Assembly: GCF_958979055.1 (NCBI RefSeq)
Contig: NC_084893.1
Span: 26,553,487-26,617,486, forward strand
Direction: 5' to 3'
From: Alnus glutinosa
Taxonomy: Eukaryota > Streptophyta > Magnoliopsida > Fagales > Betulaceae
Length of the DNA: 64,000 bases
How positions within the stretch are numbered: position 1 is the stretch's first letter; every line of letters begins with the position of its first letter. Of this stretch, positions 10,119-23,313 are shown one piece after another. The position numbers were made by a program, and so were the translations under genes. Under the pieces are notes generated by a model, which saw only the letters and a list, made by a program, of their open reading frames with translations, made no database searches and had not been told where the DNA came from.

Positions 10119-13100
10119 ATGGCAACCCGCGCGATGCTCAGACTCAGAGCGTTCGCGAAACGCACCGTTCCGTTCCACTCTTCAATTTCTCGATCCGTAA
10201 GTTCTCGACCATTTACATGATTGTTATCTGAACTGCTTTCAAAGAATCCAAGCTTATATATGTATTTATGTACGTGAATTTGAAGATATATATGATACGG
10301 ATTTAATTCCAATACATGTGTTCTAGCGCTTTCTTTGTTGAGATTTGCGCTGGGGAAAGCTTTGTCACAATCATAAGGTTTAGGCACAATAAGAGAATAT
10401 CTGAATCAAATATGATTTAATTGGTTTTTTCACCACACTCAAGCAAAGGAATCCATTGAGTTCTTAGTCAAAGAGAAAAATTTTATTGGTACTTGAACTC
10501 TATACGCATACTTCTCAGTCCTCGCTGGGCCTTCTATGCACGAAACTTGAAAGAAAATGAACTAAAACGTCTTCTATATACACTAACCTGTAAAGGCATA
10601 TGCATCACCCAGACCAGCTTTTTGTTTAACTGTATATACTACTTATCCCATAAGCTTGAACGGATAAGAAATAGTTAATTTAATTATTTGATTAATTCTT
10701 TAACACTCCTCATATTTGGGCTCAAACTACATTTTAATAAGTGTGACTCAATACGTAAAATATTTAATTGAAAATGAGGCGTGAACTGTGAAGTCAGGGT
10801 TTAAACTTATAACCTTTGCTTTGATACCATGTTAAATCACCACTTATCCCAAAAGCTTAAGCTAATAGAAAATAATAAATTTAATAATTTAATTAATACT
10901 TTAACATGTACGAGTTGCCTCAACTGGCAAGTGGGTATACTCCACACATTGTTGGTTGAGGTTCGAATCCCCTCATTGACCTAATGCTTGGGTAAGGGAT
11001 AGCTCAAGTGCTCGAGGTTTACTCATACATTAATACATTATAATCCCTAGGTTAGCTGTGGTACATAGTTTTTCCTGTTATGAAAAAAACATTTTGTTAA
11101 ACTAAAATGCCAATCATGTGGCTGATTCTTTCAATCAAAGCACAACTCTTAAGAAATTCAAGAAACAACTCACACAACCAAAAGACAGAAGCAAATGCAT
11201 TAGCATTAGTCTTTCACCTATTGAAATGCATGCAAAGAAGAACACACATGCAAAGCATGCTTCTATATATTAGGTTCACAGACCTACAAGTTGGAGTTGA
11301 GGATGACTCTCAACAGTCTTTTTCTATATAGGCGAGCACATTGGTTCTTGCTGAGCATGAAGGTGGTTCTATCAAGGCCTCATCTGTGAGTGCAGTAGCG
11401 GCTGCAAGTTCTTTAAGCAAGGACAACTCCATCTCTGTGCTATTGTCCGGCTTGGGTCCTTCACTTCAAGAAGCTGCTTCACATGCTGCCTCATGTCATC
11501 CTGCAGTTTCTCAGGTAGCTTAAGCTCAACTTGTGATCCTCTTACTCTGCATGGACTTCCTGGTTGCTGCTGCTATTTCATATTTGTTTTGTTCCTATAG
11601 TCATTTCATTTTTGACGCAAAAATGCACTTAGTTGTATATCAAATTTGAGGTGCTTTTTGGGAAATCTACTGAAATGGGATTAGCACTTGCTCTTTAAGA
11701 TAGAGGCAGAATTGGGTATATTGGATGTTAGAATAAGCGTTGATTTGGTTTTCTTTCATAGAGCCCATTAAGTCGAAATACTTGTATACTTAGGAGCGCC
11801 TTATGCTTTTTTAACGAAATGTTCTTACTTATAAAAAAAAAGTGTTGCTATACTTTTCAAGAGTTACATATGAACAGCGAGATTTTCACCTTGCCAAAGC
11901 CCAGAAGATTGATGACCTCTGAGATATTGTTGTCTTTGATTTTCTCATGGTTAATGTTCAAGGAAGAAAACAATGTATCAAGACTTTCAACAACATCCTG
12001 TCATCTCACAGTGATGTGTCTTTGAGACACAGTTCAAGGACATAGTATTATGGGATTCTGAAAGTCAGCCGACACTATTTCTTGCACAGGTGCTTGTAGC
12101 TGATTCGGATCAATTTACATATCCTTTAGCAGAACCTTGGGCTAAACTAGTCCATTTCGTTCAGCAGAGAGGTGGCTATTCGCACATAATTGCACCTTCA
12201 GGTTCATTTGGGAAAAACATTCTACCACGCGCAGCTGCTCTGTTAGATGTTTCTCCAGTTACAGATGTTATTGAAATATCTGAACCTAATTTATTTGTCA
12301 GGTACATTCTGTTGCTTAGCCCCATTGCATGATTTTGATGCCTTCTCCTTCTGTGTTGTCTATTGATTAATATGTGAGTTAATGTTGCTTAATTCTATGT
12401 TAGTTACGCACTTCACATACTTGAAACCCTTTGTACAAAGAACCCTCTATCAGGTAACAAGCAGAATTCAAGCATCGAAACTGATATCCTTCCATTGATA
12501 CCATGTCATTGGTTATTTGAACATTGAAAAGCTACTCCATCAGGTCTTGAGTGAGGTCTAATTATAAAACTATGTTGAAGTTAATTAGGACAGATTGCAG
12601 TACTTTTACCTTTTAGGGCCATATGTTCTTGTATATGCTATCAAGATACTATAGCATTCTTGTGAGTTCAAAGTTTTTTTTTGGAGTTCGAATTTCCATC
12701 CCTATTGTGAAACCATGCAGCCTACAGCCTACAGGGATGCTAAAGTTACATCAGCTTCTAGAAGTAATATAGCTTACTCTGAAAGTTGTTGATCATTGTT
12801 TAAAGTTATCCAACGGAAATACAACACATTGTTAGATATCTATGTCCTCTGTCTCTGAGGAAGGACCCATTTTTATTTTTTATTTTTCATTTTAATGGTT
12901 CATATCTTTTCTTCCCTCTATGTGTTTCCCTTTGTGTCTATAAGGAAGGAATTTAAACAGACAAAAGAAGAGGTAGTTACTACTTTTATTATTTAATGTC
13001 CCTATATCTGTTTTTTCTATGGGTCTGGCTGGTGCCAAGTAAAAGTTACTTCCCATCTTTATCAGTAACTTTAATTATTTATGACAACTTGCTGCTCTTG

Positions 13101-14387
13101 TTTTGAGAAGTTAACAAAACTGTATGTGTGTGTCTATATATATATATATTCAAACAGTAAAATGCAGAAGATTTTCATACATTCTACAGGTTTCACAATC
13201 CATTCCATTTACCTAAAAGTCCAAAACATATTGAGTAATATTGCTAAAAGAAGTATCGTTAAAATTCTAGGCATTCATTTCTGCTGTATTGTTGTCATTA
13301 TCATGTTTCTTCAGTTAATCTACACTGGTAGAATGGTTTTTGCATATCACATGACATTAGCAAAGAAAAGGATTAGCGATTTCTAGAAATCAACTTACTT
13401 TACCTAGTAACCGTTCTTAAGGTAATGCTAATTCATAGACGGTTTTACAAGCTCATTATGTCATATAGATAATCAATATAAAGCAATGCTTGAAAGTTGA
13501 AATATTTGAAATCCTCAATGAGGCATCACATTCGCATAAAATTTGAAAGCAAACACAAAATGCCATTCAAGTTCACTCTTAATGGTGTCTTTTTGGGTCC
13601 TGGAAAGGTGCTAAAGTGAACCATTTTCTGGTCCTCGTGCTTTGGCATTATCCAAAGTAACTCTTAAGCCTTAACTACGTGTCTAAGGTAAATGAGATTT
13701 CCTCATCTGACTGAAACTAAGATCTAAAATCATTTGGCAGGCCAATATATGCTGGAAATGCACTTTGTACAGTTCGATATAATGGTGCCAACCCTTGTAT
13801 GCTGACCATTAGATCCACATCTTTCCCAGTGCCCCCAACCTCAGCTGATTCAAAATATAATCAAGCTCCGATCTCCCAGGTTGATCTCTCAACCTTCGGT
13901 GAAGGTCTGTTTTTCTTTTTCCAATGGATAGGAATTCTTTTTGTCGGCAATTCTCTGCCTTGAATATTTCCGAAGAAGAGAATGTGTCTAGTCCTCTGTT
14001 TATCTATTGATTTGTAGTTCTTGTTCAATATTTAAAATGCTAGAGAGTTAATAATCTATTGGGTGATTCTTGGTAATTAGATTTATCTGGTAATTACTAG
14101 CATTTCCTGACAGGTTATTGTGTATTTATTAACAGATTCTAAAGGTAAATCTAGATATGTAAAGCAGACATCTCAGAATACAGAACGCCCAGATCTTGGG
14201 AATGCACGAATTGTAGTCACTGGTGGCCGTGGGTTGAAAAATGCTGAGAACTTCAAGATGATAGAGAAGCTTGCAGAGAAACTTGGTGCAGCAGGTACAT
14301 TTTACATTTCAGAAGAATTTTTATTCTTGCATCTTGGACCTATAAGCATATGCTATTGTTGTAAATATGACCCTGTCTCTGTCTCTG

Positions 14388-14441
<54 letters not shown>

Positions 14442-16115
14442 TAATATAAGTATAATTTGGTGATTCTTTCTTTGTTTTTGCTTAGTTGGTGCTACCCGTG
14501 CTGCTGTTGATGCTGGATTTGTTCCTAATGACCTCCAGGTAACACCTATTATGGGTATCTCCAAATTTGTATATATCATTTAATATCATTACATGATATC
14601 ATCAGATAGCCCTTTCATTCCATTAGTTCCTTGTTCTTTATTTGTTTGAACCCATTTGCTCTAATTGCTGTTATGCAACACAGAAGCATAGAATTGTTTC
14701 AGCTGTTCATTCTGACTTGAAAGCTGTGATGATTCTGAATTTGGAACCTAGAAAAATAGAAAGAAAAGGAAAGAAGGAAAAAATGTTTGCAATGTAGATC
14801 CTTCATCTTGAGTACTTATTACAATACTCATACACGCAATAACGCCGTTTATAATTTGAAATATGTACAGAATCACATAATATATTTTGGTGGTACCTCT
14901 GCCTGATGCTTGTGTATATAAGTTTGGGATTCTCATGATGGCATGAGAACTTATTCAGTTGCTGTCTTTTGGGGTTCTGAGGTGCCTCTGATAACATTAA
15001 AAGTATATTTAAGGTTCACTTCTACATGTGTTATAATTAGTTGATCATGTTATTGAGGGGGGGGGGTTCTTATATTTGTTTTCTCCCGTGGTCTTAGTTG
15101 TGAGTGCCTTTTGTGTCAGGTTGGCCAAACTGGAAAGATTGTTGCCCCAGAGTTATATATGGCTTTTGGTGTATCAGGAGCCATCCAGCACTTGGCAGGC
15201 ATGAGAGATTCCAAGGTCATTGTTGCTGTTAACAAAGATGCAGATGCAGCCATATTTCAGGTGACGGCTTAGCCTTTTGTGCCCTTTTGCTCTCTTAATA
15301 CTGTCAAGGTCATTTTACCATGTTAGTACCCTTGGCTATTCAAATCTCAAGGTTTATAATAAGATACAGTTTATCTCTTCCTTTCATGAAAGTAATACCT
15401 AATAAAAAAAACTAGTTTTTTTTCCTCTGGGGTGGGGCGTGTTTGAAAGGAAAACCTTTCCAATTAGTTGAATTTGTGCGTTTCAAACCTATTTTTCATC
15501 TTTTTGTGTTTGATGAAATAATACACTTACATGGTGGGAAATGGTAACTAAGTATTCAAATGAGACTTGCAATTCCATGTCTTGTGGTCAATAATGCACT
15601 TTGCCAGTTTTCTCTGCTTACGTTATGCAATTGCTGGTTACATTTGGGATATGAGATCACCAGGAAGTTGTCTTATGTCTTTTCAGTTCGATAAAACAGT
15701 TAAAAACTTATAAACTGAAATTTATTTGTCCCATACTAGCGAAATGTAGTCCTTGAGCAAACTGCTGATGAAGAGTACTTACACTTTTCAGAATAATTGA
15801 AGTTTTCTTTATCTTACCTTTCCTGCTTTGACTGCCAAAAAATAGAAACTACTTTCAGATTTTAGAGCTAGATAACCTCTTTTCAATTGCAATAGAATGA
15901 TGCATTAGCCTTTGCTCAATGCTTTAATCACTGTATAACCTGCTTTGCTTTCATTTTTTTTTGGATGCAAGCTTTTGTGGAAATAGATTTTGCTTGCATC
16001 TGGTTCTCGCCCTTCTAATGCTCTCCTTGAATTGCAGGTTGCTGATTATGGACTCGTAGGTGATCTTTTTGAGGTGATACCAGAATTGCTAGAGAAGGTT
16101 CCAGAGAGAAAATAA
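10119..16115 (+). CDS. ETFA: Electron transfer flavoprotein subunit alpha, mitochondrial
   Basis: Eight exons: 10119-10196, 11332-11514, 12090-12301, 13741-13904, 14136-14294, 14486-14538, 15120-15260, 16038-16115; CDS 1068 nt, 355 residues, all GT-AG with consistent phases. The protein takes electrons from matrix acyl-CoA and branched-chain dehydrogenases and passes them to ETF-ubiquinone oxidoreductase; in plants this supports respiration during carbon starvation. The first exon encodes an Arg-rich presequence ([15 protein letters not shown]) typical of mitochondrial import. The N-terminal ETF fold starts at STLVLAEHE; the C-terminal FAD-binding domain shows [19 protein letters not shown], then [20 protein letters not shown], the family signature. 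Length is close to that of Arabidopsis ETFA. Introns 1 and 2 hold TRIM, SINE and LINE debris. The upstream space is only about 150 bp before a transposon, so the core promoter is very compact or transposon-derived. Confidence 0.95.
10623..10906 (-). mobile_element. TRIM retrotransposon in ETFA intron 1
   Basis: Read on the minus strand: a 77-bp terminal repeat (10906-10830) starting TGTTAAAG and ending TTTAACA, directly followed by TGGTATCAAAGC, a near match to the tRNA-Met primer-binding site used by plant Copia and TRIM elements. After about 120 bp comes a purine-rich ATGAGGAG tract and a second terminal repeat (10705-10623). No coding capacity. No clear target duplication was found. Confidence 0.8.
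10911..11092 (+). mobile_element. tRNA-derived SINE in ETFA intron 1
   Basis: The head carries a Pol III A-box-like GTTGCCTCAACTGGC and a perfect B box GGTTCGAATCC (10960-10970), followed by a tRNA-unrelated body and a short A-rich end (TTATGAAAAAAAC). It does not fold as a functional tRNA. It lies immediately after the TRIM copy. Confidence 0.7.
11785..11840 (+). mobile_element. LINE 3' tail fragment
   Basis: The phrase TTGTATACTTAGGAGCGCC...ACTTATAAAAAAAAA is the usual 3' end of plant LINEs. Related tails appear at 44890-45010 (+) and near 46885 (-). It lies in ETFA intron 2. Confidence 0.55.
14376..14438. repeat. (CTGTCT)n/(CT)n microsatellite
   Basis: Compound CTGTCT and CT repeat in the ETFA intron between exons 5 and 6. 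It contributes a pyrimidine tract shortly before the exon 6 acceptor. Confidence 0.9.
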
Positions 16116-16920
16116 ACCTCTAACTAGTGCATTTCCAGGCTCCTTGTTGCTGAATATCTTGTTTATAAGAAGTTTCATTCTGTATGAATAATAATAATCA
16201 TAATAATTGAAATTTGATTTTGAACACGTCCGTGTATCACTGCTTGTGCTGTTATCTTATTTTCTTTGAACTTCCTTCAACATATAAGAAGATTTGAATT
16301 GGTCTCAGCCTGTAGCCCATAGATAAAATTCTCATTTAGAGGAATTGTTAACAAACAAGAAAATGGGAAAGAGTGGGTGAAGCTTCTCTATATAACATCA
16401 GAGCCACTTCTCTAATACAAGTGGATTGCCCGGACAATGTAAACTCCTTTCCTTCAAAAGTATCAATACATTTCATGATCCCAGATTCCCAATTACCAAG
16501 GTTGCTGTTGAAACATAAAGAAGATGTAAAATTCTTTTTCCTGATTTTACTTATAAGGGAACAAATTATGGTATGTGATTTCTGCTCTTTATATTTGCCT
16601 TCCATCAAAGGTCCATCAAAGCTGTTTTTTTATTTGCTGAAAATTCTATCCAATATGAATAACCAAACCATTTAATAATAATAATAATAATAATAATAAA
16701 GTATGTTTAGGGATAGAGTAAGGATACAATATGAGATGTGACCGAAGTAATCTTTGGTAAAGTGATTTTTATTATTTTATGGCTGCCCACTTATCTTCTA
16801 AATTATATTTATCGGATTTGAAATTGTAATTAGGTTTATATTGCTTTGAATATAATTTGTGGAATCTTCTGATGTAGAGAACGGTAAAGTTTTGTTCTTG
16901 TTGTAAAGAAGTTTCAACAG
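16116..16920. other. ETFA 3' flank, no gene recognised
   Basis: Contains the probable ETFA 3' UTR. AATAAT repeats at about 16187-16205 could serve as polyadenylation signals. There is an (AAT)n run at 16676-16700. No convincing coding sequence. Confidence 0.6.
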
Positions 16921-16991
16921 GCGCATCTAGTGTAGTGGTATCATAGTACCCTCCCACGGTACTGACCGGGGTTCGATTCCCCGGATGCGCA
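16921..16991 (+). tRNA. tRNA-Gly (CCC anticodon)
   Basis: A 71-nt cloverleaf: acceptor stem GCGCATC (16921-16927) pairs with GATGCGC (16984-16990). The D arm contains the A box TAGTGTAGTGGTA. The anticodon stem GTACC/GGTAC encloses the loop CTCCCAC, giving anticodon CCC. The T arm GGGGTTCGATTCCCC holds the B box. No intron; CCA is not encoded. T-runs follow at 16999-17012 (CCTTTTATTTTTTT) and would end Pol III transcription. A CAA-type context (GTTTCAACA) precedes it, as is common at plant tRNA starts. Confidence 0.96.
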
Positions 16992-18650
16992 AAATTCCTT
17001 TTATTTTTTTGTTTGGAAAAAAAATCTTCTCTCTTTGGTCCTCTTCATATGATATCATTCATTATGGGTCACATTTTATTCATTAAAAAAAAAAAAGGAA
17101 AAAAAAAGGATAACTTTGGTCTCCCAAAGGCTTGAACAGTCAAGTGAAAACGTGTTTAACGTGTTGGGAGGGACACCCTCTGCATTGTGAGGAATCGAGG
17201 ACACTGAAATCATTTTGATTGGATAGCTTTGTGGCGATAGCCACTAGAGGGTGGCACAAAAGTTAAAATGGGGTCAGAATAAAATCCGTTCTATATCAAT
17301 CAATTAATGTTTACATATACGTGGATTGCTATTTGTCGAACACCATGTCTCCGGGTCTCATCCACATCTTACCATGTGAAGGTTGTCCCTTGAAACCATG
17401 AAAAATGTTTCTAAAAGCTTCAATTCTCAAACATGTGGGGATTATTGCTAACTTCTTCTTAAACATATGGCCACTTGGATTTTAAAGGCAGCTACCTGCT
17501 ACCAGCCACCGGCACTTGAATTGTACTATCGAGCTAGGGTTTGAGTTCACACGAAAACAAAAAAAAATAATCAAAATTTTAAGATTCTAAGATAAGTAAT
17601 GACGTAACAGTTTGATTAGGTCGGAACAATTCGGTCTCGACATTCCTACAAAGTATACAAATGCTAGCTAGCTAGCAGCCTGATTTGGGCAAGTTGGTTT
17701 GGAACTTCCAGAAAGCAATTTGTAGTCAGATTTGTCATCCTAGTTAGAAGAAAATCTATGGGAGATTGACTTTATGAGATGAGAATAGTGTCAGGACAGC
17801 AATCTGATGGGGCCATGGAGACCCATTTAGGTAAGTGACAAAGCTCGAAGAAGAACGCCCTAAATTACAGACAAATTAGCTAGGTGGCCGGCATGCACAG
17901 GCACACACATTTTAGTTATGGGCATCCCATGAATTTCATATTCAGCTTAGTTCAACGAATGTAGGCATATCCATGAGGTTGCTTCTTCATTTCTTTTACC
18001 AATTAATTAATTAATTAATCAATGAACTATATGTAGCTTTTGCTGCTCTTCCTTGTAACGAAAAGCCTCTACCTTAAGGCAACATGAACTTGTAAAAAAA
18101 GGTGAAACTCATTGTCTTAACAAGTTTAAAAGGTCATAATTAATTAATGATATTTCGTTAAACTATCTATTTAGATGATTTTTTTTTTTTTCGTTTGGTT
18201 TTTTCCGATCATACACATTAATTGACAAACTATATATATATTAAAATTGATTTGTCTAATTTTTATTTAAAATCATAAATTTGAAAGCCTCTAATTAATT
18301 AATTTCAAGAAACTAATAACTTTGGTTTCTTTTCCAAACTATAGGATAAGCTTTAAAGTAACAAACTTTTTTTTTTTTTTTTTTAATAAATGTCTACATG
18401 TTAATTTTTATTCTTCTAAGGGCTTGAAAGTTTGCATGAGCACATATTTGTATGACCGAGTATATGTTAGTGATCTGTTCTCAATGATTGAAGGACTAGC
18501 AAACTTCGGTCCAGGGGTTAAAGATCATTTTCATTTACGTTTCAGATTAAATTTTACTGATTTAATGATGTATATATTGTCAAATTATTTAAAATTTTAA
18601 ATGACATGACGTTATAAGATATGGCAAAATAAAATATTAATCGTAGAGGC
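16992..18650. other. Intergenic, no gene recognised
   Basis: AT-rich with short homopolymers and AATT runs (18003-18020). No reading frame with a recognisable domain on either strand. Confidence 0.6.
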
Positions 18651-18669
18651 CAGTAATTCCATTTACTAA

Positions 18670-19320
18670 AAGCCCCCTCATGCCCAACAAAGCCCCACTC
18701 AAGCCTAATAGAACTTATTACCCTCGAACTTTGGAAGATCCAATATATTCGCCCCCAGGACGGTCTGTGCCTAGCGGGTTATCCCTCTCTCGGGGATGGC
18801 CCGAATTAACAACGGTCTCCAGATTGACGGTCGCTTGCTTGCTCAATGAACACACACACGTTGTGGGAGGACCATAAAAGAAAAGGTACGTACCTTGAGT
18901 ATCCCTCTAGTTATAGTCTTACGTACCTATTTAGACTTGGCCGAATAAGGGAAGGATTCGTGGGAGCACCAGTGACCCGCCTAAGGATAGCAATTCATGA
19001 GAATATATAACATCTTCCATATTGGACCTTGACCTATGATCCTTGCCATAACTAGCCTACTTGCCTTAACAACGGCATTCCTATAATTAGTAGAGGTGTC
19101 AAGCCATGCACACTATCCCTTTTCACTCTCTTACCTCCCAATGCATTCTTTAAACATCATACTAACTTAGGCATTAGAGTGTCTTCCGCTTATATGTACC
19201 TTCAATGAGTCACCTATGTCTGTTTTTTTGCTTTTGCAAGTCTCTTTACCTGAATTATCGACGTGCGGTCAATTGTACCAACACATCCTATTCATCCATC
19301 CAGATCGCAGCGATATTGCA
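18670..19320 (+). repeat. Unassigned repeat-like block, possibly LTR-derived
   Basis: A GC-richer stretch in AT-rich DNA. The phrase CTAACTTAGGCATTAGAGTGTCTTCCGC (about 19161-19190) resembles a segment common in the LTRs of plant Gypsy elements. No primer-binding site, polypurine tract or second LTR was found. Treat it as a remnant. Confidence 0.3.
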
Positions 19321-19342
19321 AAGTATGAATAGTTGTTCAAAT

Positions 19343-19418
19343 TGTTAAATTATTAATTAAATGATTAAATTTATCATTTTTTATCAACTTAATTTTTTAA
19401 ATAAGTAATGATTTAATA
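19343..19418 (+). mobile_element. Degenerate TRIM terminal repeat
   Basis: A 76-bp block starting TGTTAAATTATTAATTAAAT and ending GATTTAATA, followed by a decayed primer-binding site (TGATATTAAATC). It aligns end to end with the 77-bp TRIM terminal repeats elsewhere in the window. The second terminal repeat is not evident. Confidence 0.6.
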
Positions 19419-20075
19419 TGATATTAAATCTAAGGCCATAAATTCAAACTTTTACCCTACAATTTACTCTTCCTTTGGTTAAATCATTTCGGCTTTAAGC
19501 TTTAAAATAAATGATGAGTTAACAAAAATTACTCTCTTTTTTTTTTTTTTTTTTTTTTTGTCGGTGATCTGGAATCTGGATCCCAAGGAATGTCGACGTA
19601 CCTCAACTTGATTTATGGTTGTCGTACGGGATATCAATCTTTTTCCTATACTGCAGGCCGGTTATTATGGCCTTTTTGACTTGTAAAGAATAAACAGGAA
19701 GGAACATTAAAAGATTTTTTTTTTGGCTTTTTTTTCTTTTTCATCTTTCCTATATTATTTTGCCGGTTAAAATTATCTCTCCATTTATTCTGAATATATT
19801 TACCATTTCTTTGTTGCATTTAAGGCATTGATGGGACATCTTAAAAAGCAAGCAAGACGACTTAAACCTTTTTTTTTTTTTCCCTTTCTTTTTCTGCATA
19901 AATTGTGGCTCTCAATATTTGGAAAAAAAAAAAAAAAAAAAAAGGAAAAGAAGTGGCTCTCAATAGTTGGAGATACTAAAATAATGGCTCTTAATTAAGT
20001 TCATTATATACAGCAACAGTTTAACATGATTTTTGTTCATGCACACAGAGAGAGAGAGAGAAGATTAAATTGGAA

Positions 20076-20814
20076 TTACCCAAAATAATTCATTAACATA
20101 GAGAAAGGAACTAAGCAAAGGCCCCTCTTCTTCAGTTCTGTGCAGTCACTATCTCTCCCAATAAAACCCATTTCAGTACTTCTCCCCTCTATCTGTCCTG
20201 AAGCACTTCCTTTCTCCTATAAAAACAACATACAAAAGGCTCCTTGTAATTAGGTGATCATATAATATATATGATTGAGAAAGCCATAAAAAAAAAAAAA
20301 AAAAAAAATTAACAAGGAATAATTAATAGATATTAATGTTTTACCTGACATATTTCTGTATTATAGTTCCGTTTTGCAATATTCAGATTACAAACCTACC
20401 GAAACAGAAAAGAGAAAAAAAAAAATTGATCATTTTCCATACAAGATCAAAGAATGCGAATATGAAAAAAAAAAAAAAAAAAAAGAAGAAGAAAAGAATT
20501 CTGACCTTGGGACTGCTGACAGGAGAACTAGCAGTATCCTCTAGAGCATCATCAACCAAAGCTCCGATTGTTTTCCTCTTCTTGAAGCTCAATCTTTTAC
20601 TACTGATCTTATCCAAAGACTTTTTTCCGGCAAAAGAAGCAGCATCAGAAACAAGAGAAGAGCTTTTAAAACGGGAAGAGCAATAGCTGTGTTCTTCTTC
20701 GTTGTTGTTGTTGTTGACTAAGAAATCTTCAAAGTAGACAGTCCAGCCACTCTCCTCTGGAGATCTTTCATTGGAAGAGAGGGCTTTGCTCATAGAATTA
20801 GTTGAGTTCTCCAT
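20076..20814 (-). CDS. VUP1: Vascular-related unknown protein (VUP1-like)
   Basis: Two exons: 20814-20506 (103 codons) and 20216-20076 (46 codons plus stop), phase 0, 149 residues. The donor is CCCAAG|GTCAGA and the acceptor TTTTTATAG. Family marks are seen in order: EESGWTVYFEDFL (about residues 20-32), an Asn/Glu-rich spacer, SLVSDAASFAGKK, a basic stretch RLSFKKRK that may act as a nuclear signal, DDALEDTASSPVSSPK at the end of exon 1, and CTELKKRGLCLVPFSMLMNY near the C-terminus. Plant VUP proteins are small and have no known enzymatic fold; published Arabidopsis work links VUP1 to vascular expression and hormone-related growth. The name follows the family and the role is not proven here. 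A (GA)n/(AT)n tract and a 105-bp tandem duplication lie just upstream of the start. Confidence 0.75.
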
Positions 20815-20895
20815 CCAAAAAGCAAGAGAAGATGAAAGAAAAGATAATTGAATGAGGTTTGAGACTTGAGAGAAGACCTCTTAAAGGAAAGCACC

Positions 20896-20951
<56 letters not shown>

Positions 20952-21180
20952 CCTGAAGCATATGAGTTGGTAATATTGGTGTGGGACATAGGAAGTTGGG
21001 GAAGTTAAAACTTAGATTATGCTAGAGAGAGAGGGAGAGAGAGAGAGAGAGAGAATCCTGAAGCATATGAGTTGGTAATATTGGTGTGGGACATAGGAAG
21101 TTGGGGAAGTTAAAACTTGGATTATGCTAGAGAGAGAGAGAGAGAGAGAGAGACAGACTGACAGAGAGTTTGACATTGTT
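20896..21180. repeat. 105-bp tandem duplication with (GA)n tracts
   Basis: The block AATCCTGAAGCATATGAGTT... at 20949 is repeated from 21054 with a period of 105 bp. Both copies end in (GA)n, and an (AT)n and (GA)n run at 20898-20949 lies next to them. This is within 150-370 bp upstream of the VUP1-like start codon, so it may be promoter or 5' UTR. Confidence 0.9.
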
Positions 21181-22257
21181 ATATATATATATATGAAAGA
21201 AGATTAGATATGTACGCATGCACCAACAGAGGATTGACAAAGATTTTTTTTAGGGTGGACTTACCAGATTTCTACCAAATGCGGTGAAGCAGCCACAGAA
21301 TTCACTTAATTAAAGCGACCTTGTACCAGTATGGTCATTTTGTTAATCTCAGGAGAAGTTGTTATTTCTTCTTTTTATATATATATATATATATATATTC
21401 GGTTATTCTACGTAAATAGATCCATTAGTTTCACAATGATGTAGATTGCATATATAATATTATATCTTCTTTTTCAAACAATATTCCATTCTAAGACCTA
21501 CTCAGACCATGACCACTACCCACTTTTGCCACTGAACCACGGATCTGTGCTAGCTGTAGATCGAAGATGTTTGGTTTTGTTAATTTTTGGCAACCTAATT
21601 ATGATGATGAGAGATTTTTAATATTCTCCTCTCTCTCATAAATAAGAACCTCTTCTTGCTTATAACCCATGCACCTACCCACAGTTATAATATACTAGTA
21701 TCTATATATATAAAATTTATCATTGAATTTGAAAGATTCACGTGTGGGTTCATAAATTCAATTGTGAATTTACGTATTTCTTATACGGATGTGGACAATA
21801 AATGGGTACAAGAATGAAAACAAATTTACTTATAAAAAAAAACATTTCTCTAGAATATATATTGATAAGAATAAAAATCATTTATCATAAAAGGGAATTT
21901 GTTTAATTATCAGATTGATTAATTAATTGTTATCAGGTTTAGTTATCTTATTTTCACCCATTCCAATATTTAATTATCTTATAAATAGGAGTCGATCATT
22001 TCTAATATAAATATCATCAAGAAAATATATATAAGAGGACATAAATGTAGCTCTACTGGACTCTTTTCCTAGTGGTAAACATGTACGTGTATCTAACACA
22101 GAACCACCCATAAATTCTAGTCTTCATTTTTCTCCATTTTTTTTTTCCGCTTAATTTCCTATTTTGTTTTCCATTTTATCATAAGTTTCTCCCGCTACAA
22201 TGTTAAGTTAAAACTAATCCATAGAATAATGGACACAGTAGTACTTCTAGAGTAAAT

Positions 22258-22427
22258 TAATGCTAGAAGATAGACTTTTGCCCATTCAAAAGTGATGTAA
22301 TTTTTAAAATAACTATTGCATCAAAGTTCAATAGTGATTCATTTTAAATTTAGCTAATGATAATTTTAAAAGTCACATCACTTTTAGATGGACAATAAGA
22401 AAACAAAAGTTTTCTTTCTAGCATTAC
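22258..22427. mobile_element. MITE
   Basis: About 170 bp with imperfect terminal inverted repeats (TAATGCTAGAAGATAGACTTTTG, and CAAAAGTTTTCTTTCTAGCATTA at the other end) and internal inverted arms (AAAGTGATG.../...CATCACTTTT). Exact boundaries and target duplication are unclear. The remainder of 21181-23310 holds no gene that I recognise. Confidence 0.65.
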
Positions 22428-23313
22428 TCGTATTTCTACTAACTGCAACAGTTTTTGCCATATATTATACTTAAACATCTATCTTTATTAACTGGATTAG
22501 ATAACTACTAGTATTTTATACCATCACGAAAATTATATACTAAGCATCTTTTTCAGGACACTATATATAAGTAGCTTGGGGTCATGATCAGATAGGATTG
22601 GAATTCAATCTTTTGGTCAAAATTTCCTTTCCAGCCATCCAAACACACCTTATAAACCAACTTGCTATTGATCCCATGAAGCATGGATCGCAACATTACA
22701 TTCTCGATCTGCACTATCTCGTGAGAAATAGAAATGCTTTTAATTTGGTCGATCACCACGCACGTTCGTTCCAACTTTTTTCTTGGTCATCCGTTGAAAA
22801 CCAATTAAGATGGCCCCCATGCATCATGGATGAATTATATATATATATATATGTATTGAGAATATTGACTTCGGCTACAAACAAACATAAAATATAACGA
22901 GAAATTTGTTTTTTTGGAAAACTAAAATAGCTTATATATAACTTGTAGGGCTTTTGTTGCCTACTTGTTTAATTAATGACCAGTTTGGTATTTCGCTGAC
23001 GTTGATTTTTTTTTTTTTTTTTAATAGTTTTTGCGGTCGACCCAATATACCTCATCATAGATTGCATTACGATTGGTTTTTCTTTTTTAATTAATAAACT
23101 TTACACCTCTAGGATATATGAAGGGATGCCACATAATTGGGAACATATAAACAACATATTCTTTGTTTTGATCGATGATAAACTATATATATTTGGTTTT
23201 ACGATAATTAATGTATGTACAAGGCACAAAATTAAAGGAAAGATATTTAATTTGAGTAAAATTAAAAAGAAAGGGAAAGACATCAAAGTTCAAACTTCCA
23301 AGTTTTGAAAACT

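Noticed and set aside
10951-10975. Possible tRNA gene from a perfect B box
   Set aside because: No cloverleaf can be formed around it; it is the head of a SINE.
16395-16675. Short overlapping frames downstream of ETFA
   Set aside because: No domain, no splice context and overlapping frames on both strands; probably chance frames.
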